A DNA stretch of 64,000 bases from Mortierella sp. BCC40632 (lineage: Eukaryota > Mortierellomycota > Mortierellomycetes > Mortierellales > Mortierellaceae), in contig WAEK01000008.1 in the NCBI GenBank assembly GCA_011634665.1, positions 1,915,501-1,979,500 on the forward strand, given 5' to 3'. Below are positions 53,770 to 64,000 of this stretch, piece after piece. Under the pieces are notes generated by a model. The model did no database searches, had not been told where the DNA came from, and saw only the letters and a list, made by a program, of their open reading frames with translations. Position numbers and translations under genes: made by a program. The first letter of the stretch is position 1, and each line of letters opens with the position of its first letter.

Positions 53770-55366
53770 ATGTCCTCTGACGGTGGGATTGTCGCGCCCT
53801 CGGGCACTACCTCCATGTCTCAGCTCCAATCCTTTGGCTCTTCAAGTGCTGTAAAACGAGCTCTGCCCCCGTCGCCACTCGATGGACCTGCCGATCCTCC
53901 TATTGTTGATGTAAGCGACCTAATCCCTTCCAGCTCGTTTCTCCTTTTCAGCATACTGGAGGTTTTTTTTCCTGACTCTGACCTTATTATTTTCTTTGTA
54001 CCTGAAAAACCAAACACAGGTTCTCATCGCCGGTGGTGTAGGAGGCACGTTGGCCGACTTTATCATGCACAGGTAATTGCTCCGTGGACACGGATCTGTG
54101 AGACAACATGAGCGTTGCGCACGGCCTCTTTATGTTGGGGAGGGTGACCATGGTCCCAAAAAAAAAGTTCTCACCATGGGCTTACCGGTCTTTTGGATTC
54201 AATTGCTTAGTGTCGACACGGTCAAGACCAGACTACAGGGTCAGCCTTCTGTCAACCCTCCAAAGTACTACAACATGTTCCATGCCTACAGCACTATCCT
54301 GCGAGAGGAGGGTGTCTCTAGAGGACTTTATAGTGGTGTGGCTCCCGCCATGTCTGGCTCCAGTAAGAGATTTTTGTTCATGATTTGAAGTGCCTGTTCG
54401 AGTATATGACATTCCTCGCTCTTTTTGGCAAAAACTTTTTTTTGCTAATGGAACATGCATCTCTTTTTTATCATTGCTTCCACACACACTCTCTCCCTAC
54501 TCTTCTATTTTTATTTCTTTTTATTATTTTCCTTTTCTAGTTTCGGGAACAACTCTCTACTTTGGAACGTACGAGTATACCAAGCGCACATTGATCGCAG
54601 CAGGAGTCCCTGACACCCTTACACATTTGGCAGGAGGTAAACTATCAACCAACCCAAGGGCGCGCCTTTTTATTCTTCTTCTTTTGTCTCTGTCCTTTCA
54701 ATAAGCGCAGTTCCCGTCTGATGGGGAAGGAACAATGGCAGAAACTGATCGACCCCTCTCACTCCTTACCAAAAAAAAAAAAAAAAAAAAAAACGTATCG
54801 TCTTGTCTCGTCTCGTCTCTTCTAGGCTCTCTCGGCGACTTCTGTGCGTCGTTTATCTATGTTCCATCGGAGGTGTTGAAGACGAGGATGCAACTTCAGG
54901 GACGGTACAATAACCCGTCGTTTGTTAGTGGATACAATTACAAGAACACTTGGCACGCATTGCAGATGATTATCAAGTATGACGGTGTCGGGGCTTTGTT
55001 CCAAGGATACAAAGCAACCTTAATGCGCGATGTCCCCTTTTCGGCACTCCAGTTTGCATTCTATGGTAATGGATCCTTTGGCGAGGTTTTCTTTTTCATT
55101 CTTAGCTCCCTAAACTAGCTCCTCGTCGTTCAATGACTAATTCTCACTTTACTTTGGATTTTTTTTTTTTTTTTTTTTTTAATACTAATAGAGAAATTCA
55201 AGGTTGAGGCAAGGAAATGGGAGGCCCGCCCTGACGGGCAAATGTCACTACATATCGAGACCATTTGTGGAGGTGTCGCAGGAGGATTGGCGGGATTCTT
55301 GACTACGCCCTTGGATGTGATGAAGACTTTGTTGCAGACACAGGTCAAAAAGCCTGCAGTAAGTAC

Positions 55367-55401
<35 letters not shown>

Positions 55402-55758
55402 CTCTCTCTCTCTCTCTCTCTTCAAGGATCATGTCTTCTGGAGGCAAGTTACGCTTTACTAAATACGTATGTCTCTTCTTTGTCCCATAAAAAAAAAACT
55501 ACCGGATTATAGAACTCAATAGCGACAGGATCTGCAGGTGGAGCTGTGGCATCTCAAAAGTACTATGTTGGTATCTGGGATGGACTCAAATGGAACCTGA
55601 AGCACCAAGGTGTCATTGGAGGATTGTTCAAAGGTGTGGGTCCAAGAGTCTTTTGGACCTCGTTGCAGAGCGCTATTATGTTTGTGATTTATGAACAGGC
55701 GATTCATCTCCAGGACAATATGCGGTATTTTGGACAGTGGCCATATGGATCAAGTTGA
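53770..55758 (+). CDS. MME1: Mitochondrial carrier, YMR166C/Mme1 type
   Basis: Exons 53770-53910, 54020-54072, 54211-54362, 54541-54636, 54826-55065, 55192-55358, 55513-55758; 364 aa. Three carrier repeats with signatures HSVDTVKTR (the usual Pro is Ser), VPSEVLKTR and [18 protein letters not shown] ([11 protein letters not shown]), [36 protein letters not shown]-like ([20 protein letters not shown]) and [14 protein letters not shown] are close to yeast YMR166C, an inner-membrane carrier implicated in mitochondrial magnesium export. An N-terminal Ser-rich extension of about 45 residues precedes the first helix. A 40-nt segment at about 55425-55464 has splice-like borders but would break the frame. 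Substrate is inferred from the yeast relative. Confidence 0.85.
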
Positions 55759-56545
55759 GCATTTGCACACACCTCGCACCTTATTTGAGGAGAGAAGGAG
55801 GCCATGCCCTTCTCCTTGATCTTCCACCCTACCACCTTACCTCTTTCCTCTCCAAAATATGATCATAGAATGACCTTGGCTTTACGGATAGTAACCATAG
55901 CCATGGATCTAGAGTACCATTAGACAACCCTTTTTTTTTTTTTTTTTAGGGACGCAGCCTCGTCTCAATAGAATTACTAAAAAAAAAAAAAAATGGGTGA
56001 CTGTTGCGAGTGAAAAACAGCGTAAAAGCCACTTGGTCGCCACTTCATGAGTTGCTCTCTCTTTTTTTTTTATTGTTGGTTCATGCCACCAAAAAGAGTC
56101 TTAGCATCTCTTTTGTCTTTTTTTCATTTTCACGCCATTCACGAACACAGGAGCTAGGAGCATCTCAAGGAAGAAAAAACGCCATTGACAACAAGAGAAA
56201 CAAACCAAGGAGAACACGGAACTTTTTTTTTTTTTTTTCCTTTTCTTTTCAATTCATTTCCATTGATACCCTCTCTCTCCTTTTGCCCTTTCACGCTTTT
56301 TCTTTTCCACTCAAAAGGTGCCGAGAACTGTAACAAACCTTACCATCGACTATTTGCCGAGGCCAGATATAAAAAAGAAAAAAAACAACGAATACAGGCT
56401 TGCTGCTACTTTTCACTGATCTGCAGTACTTCTTTTCCGCCATACTCGTTTCTTTCTTTACTCGGACAGTCGGGATATAATCTTTTTTTTTCGATAAGGA
56501 ACATCCAGCTTTACTTTTAAAACCTTACTATACGACAGGAGAATA
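55759..56545. other. Intergenic region, Mme1 to Rrp40
   Basis: T-run (55930-55947) and A-run (55979-55992) after the carrier stop; CT- and T-rich sequence before ATG 56546. No gene seen. Confidence 0.5.
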
Positions 56546-57695
56546 ATGGCACCACCAGTACAGAACACAATTGTGGAGCAGCAGGATGGAGAGCAGTATG
56601 AGAGCGAATTACATATCGTCCTTCCAGGTGATCAGCTACCACCAACTCATTCTCAGGATCAGGAAGATGTGGTCATGACACCTGTCATTAAGCTGGGACC
56701 CGGATTGCAGCCTATGGAGGACGAATCGATCGCTGCCGTCAAGGCCGGTATCTTGCAAAGCACTGCCAGCGCTAACCGGTGGTGGGTCCAGAGCAACCAG
56801 AAGCGGGTATGGACAAGACTCTATTTGAGGGGGATCGAATGACTCCGCACCCATATTTCTATTTCTTCACTGTCCTCGACTTCTCGCTCAATTGTCATTT
56901 TGGAAATACCTTTTTATCACGCTGACATTTCTGATGTCTCTTTTCTTCTATTCTTTTGTATGTTTGTGTGTTCAGTATATCCCTGCTTCGGGCGAGTCTG
57001 TGATTGGTATTGTGAGGGGCAAGACGGCCGAGCACTACAAGTTGGACATTGGAGCAGCACATCCAGCACTTTTGGGCGTCATGGCTTTTGAGGGAGCCAC
57101 AAAGCGTAACCGACCTAACCACGAGGCAAGTGTTTTACTTGGGGATAAAATGACATGAAATGAAGGCTTTAGGTGGTAGCAGAGACGAGTCATGCACTGC
57201 CTGCATTTTTTTTTTTTCTTTTTTTCTCCAGAATCTTTAGCTAACCGACCGAGTCTTACACTCCAATTTTCTATCCACCTTTTATATTTCTTCCCTCCCC
57301 TCCCCCCCTCGGTCTCCTGAACACTAAAAAATATCCAGGTGGGCGATCTGCTTTACTGCAGAGTAGCACTTGCCAACAAGGACATGGATCCCGAACTTGA
57401 ATGCTTCAACCCGACGACAGGCAAGGCTGATGGATATGGTGGACTTGAGGGTGGACATGTCATCAAGGTTTCATTGGGACTTGCACGCCGGTTACTGGAT
57501 CCCAAAACGCTTGTTCTCCGATTGTTGGGTCAACATATCCCCTTTGAGACGGCAGTGGGTATGAATGGACGTGTTTGGGTCAACTCGGCCAGCGCTAGCC
57601 ATACGATCTTGGTTTGCAATGCTATCAAGAACTCGGAGTATTTGAGTCCAAAGGAATGCGAGTCTATGGTCAAGAGTCTTGTCCAGAAGATGTAA
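56546..57695 (+). CDS. RRP40: Exosome complex subunit Rrp40 (EXOSC3)
   Basis: Exons 56546-56806, 56976-57125, 57339-57695, all phase 0; 255 aa, the usual family length. The N-terminal domain ends in a KxGPGLQ-type strand (IKLGPGLQ). S1 domain: YIPASGESVIGIV, HYKLDIGAAHPALL, FEGATKRNRPNHE joined to VGDLLYCRV. KH domain: LLDPKTLVLRLLG, FETAVGMNGRVWV, the GxNG loop typical of Rrp40. It is a cap subunit of the RNA exosome, guiding RNA in nucleus and cytoplasm for processing and decay. Intron 2 begins with GC (GAG|GCAAGT), needed to keep NHE-VGDLLY. Confidence 0.93.
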
Positions 57696-58092
57696 AAGAA
57701 AAGAAAAGAAGGGAGAGAGAGAGAATAGCTTTATTTGATTTGTGTGGATTGAAAAAAATATACAATCAATGATTTTAGGAGAAGAGAAAGCAAGGAGGTG
57801 ATGAAAAGAATAACGATATTCTACAAAGCAATTACACCCCATTCAGCAGAACAATTAAAGAACCCAGCATACACCTTGCAATTTTCTTCTCATTTATATG
57901 GATAGCTTCTGGTACCTCGTTTCTTTTAATGCTAAACACATGCACATCAATTTATTTCCCTCCGCAAAATTACTTCAAATCAACTCTGGCAAGAAAAAAA
58001 AAAAAAAAAAGAAGAAGAAAAATATGAAATCGAGTTTCTCAATTTCAGCTAGATAGACAATCCTTATTTTTTTTTTTTTTTTTTACGTCATT
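57696..58092. other. Convergent 3' ends of Rrp40 and the FH3-like gene
   Basis: A/T-rich, with ATTAAAGAACC near 57854, an A-run (57992-58009) and a T-run (58068-58084). No gene seen. Confidence 0.6.
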
Positions 58093-61000
58093 TCATTGCC
58101 GTTCAAACATTCGGATCCGGTCCGAGATCCTGGTCTTGTGGTTTCCATGCAGTTCATTGTTTCCTTCATCTCTAGGACTCCTCGGAGTCGTCGTAGACGA
58201 CGGCGACGATGGTAGCGGTGGCATAGGTGATGCCGTTCGAGAACCATTCGTCAAGGCCGAGTCTGATGCCATGGCTGCTGCAGACCCTGGTCGATGGACT
58301 GACCGACGACGTTGCATCCCCCCTTCATTCTCACTCTTGACTCCTCCAATGACTCCTCCACCAATACTATTCTGTCTAGACTTGGGTCGTGGAATTCCAG
58401 AGCTGTAATTCTCGACTTCATGGCTTCCATGGCTGGCTCCCATGGTGGATTGCAAAGACGAGCTACCCACTGGTACGGGGATGCCGCTAGGGATAGGATG
58501 TGAATGGGCAGCACCTAGGTAACCGTAGGAACCTCTTGCTCCAGCTTTGGGAGGAACCACAGGGATGTTTGAACCTTGAGCTGCCTTGGTCATCTGCTCC
58601 AGAGGTGGTAGTACAATCTCCGAGATCTGGCTCTGAAGGTACTGCTCTCGCTGTCGGGAAATGATCTCAGTGTCGATCTGGATCGGAGCCATCAACACTG
58701 TGGGATCTGAAGCGGGGATATCAAGCTTGGTTGTGGATGAGCCTAAGTTGGAGGATGCTTCTGAGGAAGAGTTGGCCACCATCATTCGACGGACATCTTC
58801 TTTGATCCGGAGATCAAAGTCCAAGTTCTGAAGATCACGCGTGTTCATGTTGGATCGCACGGGTATCGAGCGAGGACTTTGCTCTTGTTTCTGCTGTTGC
58901 TTTGATGAGCTTGGAGGCGTACTCGAGATTGATATGTCTAGAGCAGATCCGGGGCGTCTATCATTCTCGTCCAGAGTTGACCCAAGAAGACCCTTTGGTG
59001 TCTTTGCGGCCGCGGTTCGTCCAAGGGCCTGAACATGTTTCGAACCTCCCGAAACAGACATGGAGGACATGGAAGTCGCAGCTGTGAATCCGGAAGAAGT
59101 CGTGGATGAGCATGATGATGTGCCAGAGCCATCCAAACTAGATTGTTGAACATGGTGTAACCCTTGAAGCCCCGGGACCATGCTCATGGGCATCGGGTTG
59201 TTGGAGCTCGGAACTCTACCAGCATGATACTGCAGTGGTTGTGGACGAGCACGATCCTGCGATTCACTTGAATCTTGTTTCTGCATGGGCTGACCCACAT
59301 TCCCCAGACTTGATCGACGACCCTGACCAAAAGTGTCTTGGTCACCGCTCTTTCGTCCATTCACTTTGGATCCATTCTCCGTGCGCCCGTTCACAGCTCG
59401 GGACATGCCTGTGGGAGTTGGTGTGGAACGCTCTTCTCGGACAAGATCGCGCCGAATGTGCTGCTGAGTCGGGCTGGGCGTGTGCATAGGTTGGAGTTTG
59501 ACCTTGACCATTGAGCGTCCCCCATGCATGACCGAGCTATTCAAAGGAGGAGATGATAGTCTTCGAGACTCGCGCTCATTTTCTCTAAATTCAGTCAAAT
59601 CATCTCCCTTGAAACCAGAAAGGCCATTCGACAATCCTGACTTGGCGTCATACGATGTAGGGCGATGCTTGCTCTTGGGAGGGATCGCGGGCACCATCGA
59701 GGAAACACCTCCTTCCATTGAAGACAATGGCAAGTGTGACGAGGAAAAATTGAACATACTTGAACTCTTTTCCATGGACTCTCCTACAGTTGCTCTTCGA
59801 GATGGTGTCCGTGTGACAGTCGAGTCTGCAATGGCGGCCTCTGAGAAAGAATAGCTAAGGCCTGAGGATGATTTCCGATCCTTATCAACCGCTGGTGGCA
59901 ACGGAGAGGAGTGACCACTAGCTCCGCCACTGCTGCGCTCTCGGCGCATATCTGTGGTTTGCCGCGCCGCGGAAACTTGTCGGTGGACTCCAGTGGCCCC
60001 TGGCGTCGTTGTTGTTGTGGAAATTGAAGGGTCGGAAGGACCACTATTGTTACCACTGTTGGGCGTACTTGTCTTTCGAGTCCGTGCCCCACCATATTGT
60101 GGTATCCCTTGCTTAAAAGAAGGATAGGAGGGTTGCTGGTGCTGTGAGTTGGATCGTGTCAAAGGTGTAGCTCCACTATTGGGAACATTCGAATACTGGT
60201 GCTCACGAATGAGGTCAAAGTGGCCCTCACGAGACGGCGCCCTTGGCTCGCGTAGGTTACTTGTAGGCGTCCGAACGTCGCGTTTCACTTCAGTAACGGT
60301 CGGGGCCAGTTGGAAGAATGGTGGAAGCGAGTGTCTCTGGGGGTTGTTGCTCTCTGGGGCAGGCGAAGTGGGTCGAGGTGGAGGTTGTTGGCTATGACGA
60401 CGGTGTTCCTTGGGAGACATGGAGGATTTGTTGACTTGAGTCATGTGTGTGTTGGTGTTGGTAGACTTCTTGTTCGTATTGGGACTGCTGTAGAACAAAG
60501 TAGTCGGAACCATGGACAACTGGATCGAAATGTCTTCAATCTGGGCACTTAGATCTTGGTTCTGAAAGCACTCTGACCGCAAATGCTTGATAATCAATAC
60601 ATAGCGAAGAAAGGAGGAGAGGGTTAGGACCTGCTTCATTTCCTGTTGTTCGATGTAGAAAATTTAGAGTAAGAAGATATTGGCACATACCTCGAGAAAG
60701 ACGTCCAACTTGGCTTCTTTTAGACTTTTCGCAAAGGCGATCCCAGGCAAAGAAATATACATGTCGAATATCAACTTGGAAGCCAGTTCTAAATGGGCAG
60801 TCTAGCCATTGGGAAACGATTGCTCATTTAGGGTCTGGGAATTTGGTAGAGGTGCGTGGGTGATCATTGGGTTCAAAAAGAAAATGCATAGCATGCAGAA
60901 TACTTACCAAGAGTGCAAGCACCTCTCGGTCCTCACCAGACTCATACTTGATGCTTGAACCACCCTGCCCTGTAGAAGATGAGGCAGCTGCACTATGTCG

Positions 61001-61879
61001 GCGTCGACGAATGTTGTCCAACGAAAAGATCGACAATGCTCCATTACCATTTCCAGAGGAAGAGGATCCATTGGAAGAAGACATGGACAGAGCCAATCCA
61101 GCCGATGGTGTTGCCTTGGACCCATGCATCCATTTACTTCCTCCAGGCGACTTTAATTTTGATTCTGGAAAGTTGTGAGGCGACATGGTATCCACTCCAC
61201 AGATGTGGATGATTTCTTTCAGGTAACCGATCCAATCTGCAAAAGTCCACTCAACCACACCATCTTCTGCGTCTTCACCGTCACTCTCACTCTCACCGTC
61301 TCGACCGACTGGTCTACAATCTAGATCCGCAATCGTAAACTTCAAGATTTGGTTTCTCAACTCGGGCTTGCGGGCCAAGATGGCCGTTAAGATATTGACC
61401 GCGGCTTGAGCATTAGAAAAAGTTGGAACCTGATCAACAGCGAGTGCAGGAGAAGATTGGAAACCAAATTCCGCCCCTCGTCCTCCAAGTGGGGATTGTC
61501 CAGAATGACCTGTCTGAGAAGGTCGAGCACTGTAATGGATAGGCTTTGGGATTGAGGTTGATGAAGATCGACCACGTTGTCCGGGCTTGGGTTTGGTGGA
61601 TGCAGACACGGCTGCACTCACCCCAAAAAGCCCTGTCTTGGACTTGGGAGCACTAGTAACGGTCGTCTCATCCTTGGCTCGGGTAGAGAGGACAGGGGCC
61701 TCGATAATGGCGAGGGTTCTGATAAGTGGAAAGAATTTAGGTTCCTGAACCAAGGATTCTATGCCACCCTTGAGTGGTACAATGGCCTTTATACATTGGA
61801 CAGTCTGATGCAGTAGTCTTTCGCGTTGTCCGAGTTTGCTATTTTCAATAAATGCAATGCAATAAGTGGTTAGGCTATG

Positions 61880-61913
<34 letters not shown>

Positions 61914-64000
61914 AGACGAGAAACCATGGACCAAGCGAGGTTAAATAAAATGAAAAACATACTTCTCTTCAGATTGCTGTACATGATGACAGAACAGAAG
62001 CAAAGCAGAAGGACCACCGGCTTTGATAAACTCGCCTGTCCATCGGATCGATCCATTTCGGATCATGACTCGAAGCTTTTTAAGCACCTGCTCTCGCTCC
62101 TCTGATTGTTTCTTGTTACTCTTTCCTAATGCAGTTGACATCTGTTGCTGGAAAGTTGGATATGGCTGTTGAGGTGGAGTCTGATCGGATGCAATGGCTG
62201 CCCCCGCAGTTGCCAGGCTTGTTGAACTCAGGTTGGCCCAGAAACCAAGAGGAGTCGGAGATTGTCGCCCCTGTGCCAGATTGTAATGACTGCCATTGTC
62301 TAGACCTCCTAGGATCTCCTTGGAAGATCGTTTGGGCTTGCCGGTAAAGTCAAGAAGAGTATTTACAAAGTACTTGGGTGTCGTAGACTGTTGCTGTTGT
62401 TGATTAAGAGATTCCTGGCATAATACTGAAGATGGATGGTCATCGTAGAAAAGAGTCGAGTTTCGTTTGCGTTCCTTACTCTCCATGGATGAATCCACTC
62501 CATCGCTTCTACCGAATCTTCCAATTGGACTCGCAGCCCCATGCCGTGCATTGGGCGAGCTTGTGTGATGGCCATCTACTGGCCACTTTCCGCCCTTGCT
62601 CTTGCTGTTCTTCTTGTCAGCGTAGTTTTCATAGGAGGAGGTTATAGCTGTCACTTCGGCATCCGAGGTGTCCGCGACGGATAGAACTCCGTGTGTTGGA
62701 GACACCTCCACGGCACGTGCCTCTGCAATCGATTGTCGTTGAATGGGTAGTTGGTTTAATTGTTGCTCACGGTCTTCATATCCAGATCGTCTCTTTTGAT
62801 ATGCTCCTCCCACTGCTGCCATGCCGTTCCCTTCGCCAATTCCTGCAAGTTGATGGCTACTCAGGTTGGAATGCAACATCGGGTTCACGAAACGGTCACC
62901 TCGTTGGCGCAATTGATCCTCTCGACTTTGTCCTGGAGGGATATCCGGCATGGAGTGCCGTCGACCTTTCCCACCAGCACCTTCGACGCCATTCGCGGCT
63001 CCACCAGAGGCTTCTTTACTATGCCGACTACCTGTCGAGTTTTGTCGACCCAGAGAGGAGGTTTGTCCTACAGAGTACATGTTGGCAGAAGACACACTAT
63101 CCCTTGCGGCGGTCTCGGCCTCTTTTCTTTTTTGTTCATCATACATTTGTTGCCAATCCTGGAAAGTTGGGAGGCGTGGACGACTCGAAGGCGGGATGGA
63201 TGTCAAAAGTCGGTCAAGCATGGCCGACTCATCGTTGGGATCAGACATGTTTGGTTTCTGTGGATGGGGAGGTTGCGGTTGTGGTAAGAGTGCAGGCGCT
63301 AGTGGTGGATAAGAAGTGAGTGGTTGAATGGACGGTACAGCCTCAAAAGGATGCACAACCATACTGTTCCTGGGCGCCTCTCGACTAACTGGGACACCCA
63401 CGGCGGCTCGTCCTGACCCTCCAACGACAATAGGTGTATCTCTAGGCACAGACTCCACAAACCGCTCCTGCTCTAAAGTGTTTCGTCGCTGCTGTTGTTG
63501 AATCCGTTCCAAGGCATTCATCGGGGGTGATGGCCATGCCGCTGTCTGGACTTCTTGAGGCACTCGCGTTTCTGTGGGGTGGAAACCGGATTCTTCGACC
63601 CAAAAGGTATTTGATGGACTCATGTAAGCATTCTGTGGTGGGCCAGCTGAGTAGCTTTCGTAGACATCAAAGACATCCTCCATTTGTAGACTATGGTCTT
63701 CGCTGATGATGCTCGGCGCACTGTCCTGGATGCTGCTCAAGCTAAGGTACGAAAGATCCTGGCTCATGGTCGTTGCAGTTTTAACCTCGCCTTGTTTCAG
63801 GGGTGGTGTTGGAAGAGGTGGCTGCTGAGCATGTTGTTTAGGATGCAGCAATGCCCCTGTAAGTGCCTCGTCCTTAAGTGGCGGCGGCGTTGGGCTAGCG
63901 ACACGGTAGAGATCCCAATACCCCTGCGAGTCATCCCGCGGTTGCCTCAGCTGTTGTGTACGGTCTGCAGAGGGGGGTTCGTGTCCATGTCCAGGCACTG
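58093..64000 (-). CDS. Large low-complexity protein with formin GBD/FH3-like region (partial, runs off right edge)
   Basis: Exons (minus) >64000-61963, 61838-60908, 60801-60691, 60642-58093, phases 2, 0, 0; at least 1880 aa seen. Ser/Pro/Gln-rich sequence surrounds helical blocks: PKYFVNTLLD, EEREQVLKKLRVMIRNGSIR, WTGEFIKAGGPSALLLF, LLHQTVQCIKAIVPLKGGIE, AQAAVNILTAILARKPELRN, HLELASKLIFDMYISLPGIA, QVLTLSSFLRYVLIIKHLRS. The pattern 'LRV..RN....W..EFI..GG...LL' followed by 'CIKA' and 'LL' helices is that of the Rho-GTPase-binding GBD/FH3 armadillo region of diaphanous formins. No proline-rich FH1 or actin-binding FH2 follows; the last ~700 residues are disordered and end RISDRIRMFERQ. Likely a polarity scaffold, by analogy only. 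The 5' end lies beyond the window. Confidence 0.6.

Overview
The window is nuclear DNA of a filamentous, early-diverging fungus. Genes carry many short introns with GT(R)AG borders and CTAAC-type branch points. The gene set is eukaryotic: STRIPAK, exosome, H3K9 methyltransferase, V-ATPase assembly and initiator tRNA. Intergenic DNA is rich in GA/CT microsatellites and long A or T runs. Mortierellomycotina or a related Mucoromycota lineage is my best guess; this is inference from gene style, not a database match.

Layout. 1-868: 3' part of the N-terminal region of a PKA catalytic subunit gene (minus), cut by the left edge just as the kinase domain begins. 869-8565: almost 8 kb of microsatellite-rich DNA with only three weak candidate exons. 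8566-8637: initiator tRNA-Met (minus). 8640-22900: a dense graveyard of retroelements. It holds a frameshifted Ty3/gypsy chromovirus, two 5'-truncated LINE-like copies (one with a clean target-site duplication), a LINE endonuclease fragment, several gag fragments, solo LTRs, a foldback repeat broken by a solo LTR, and a two-finger C2H2 ORF. 22900-25171: no gene seen.

25172-64000 is ordinary gene-dense sequence: a Net1/Dnt1-like nucleolar protein (minus), Pol5/MYBBP1A (minus), Vma12 (plus), Far11/STRIP (minus), FGGY carbohydrate kinase (plus), tyrosyl-DNA phosphodiesterase 1 (plus), a zinc alcohol dehydrogenase (plus), a second identical initiator tRNA-Met (plus), a Clr4/Suv39 H3K9 methyltransferase (minus), a YMR166C/Mme1-type mitochondrial carrier (plus), Rrp40 (plus), and a large low-complexity protein with a formin GBD/FH3-like part (minus, open at the right edge).

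There is no operon logic. Divergent pairs that may share promoters are Pol5/Vma12, Far11/FGGY kinase and Clr4/Mme1. Three nucleolar or RNA-processing genes (Net1-like, Pol5, Rrp40) lie in the window, and the first two are adjacent and codirectional. Points of most interest are a high share of GC-AG introns; retroelement primer-binding sites that match the 3' end of the initiator tRNA encoded twice here; the foldback/solo-LTR nest; and possible lesions in the TDP1 and alcohol dehydrogenase models. I did not find a convincing undescribed multi-gene system.
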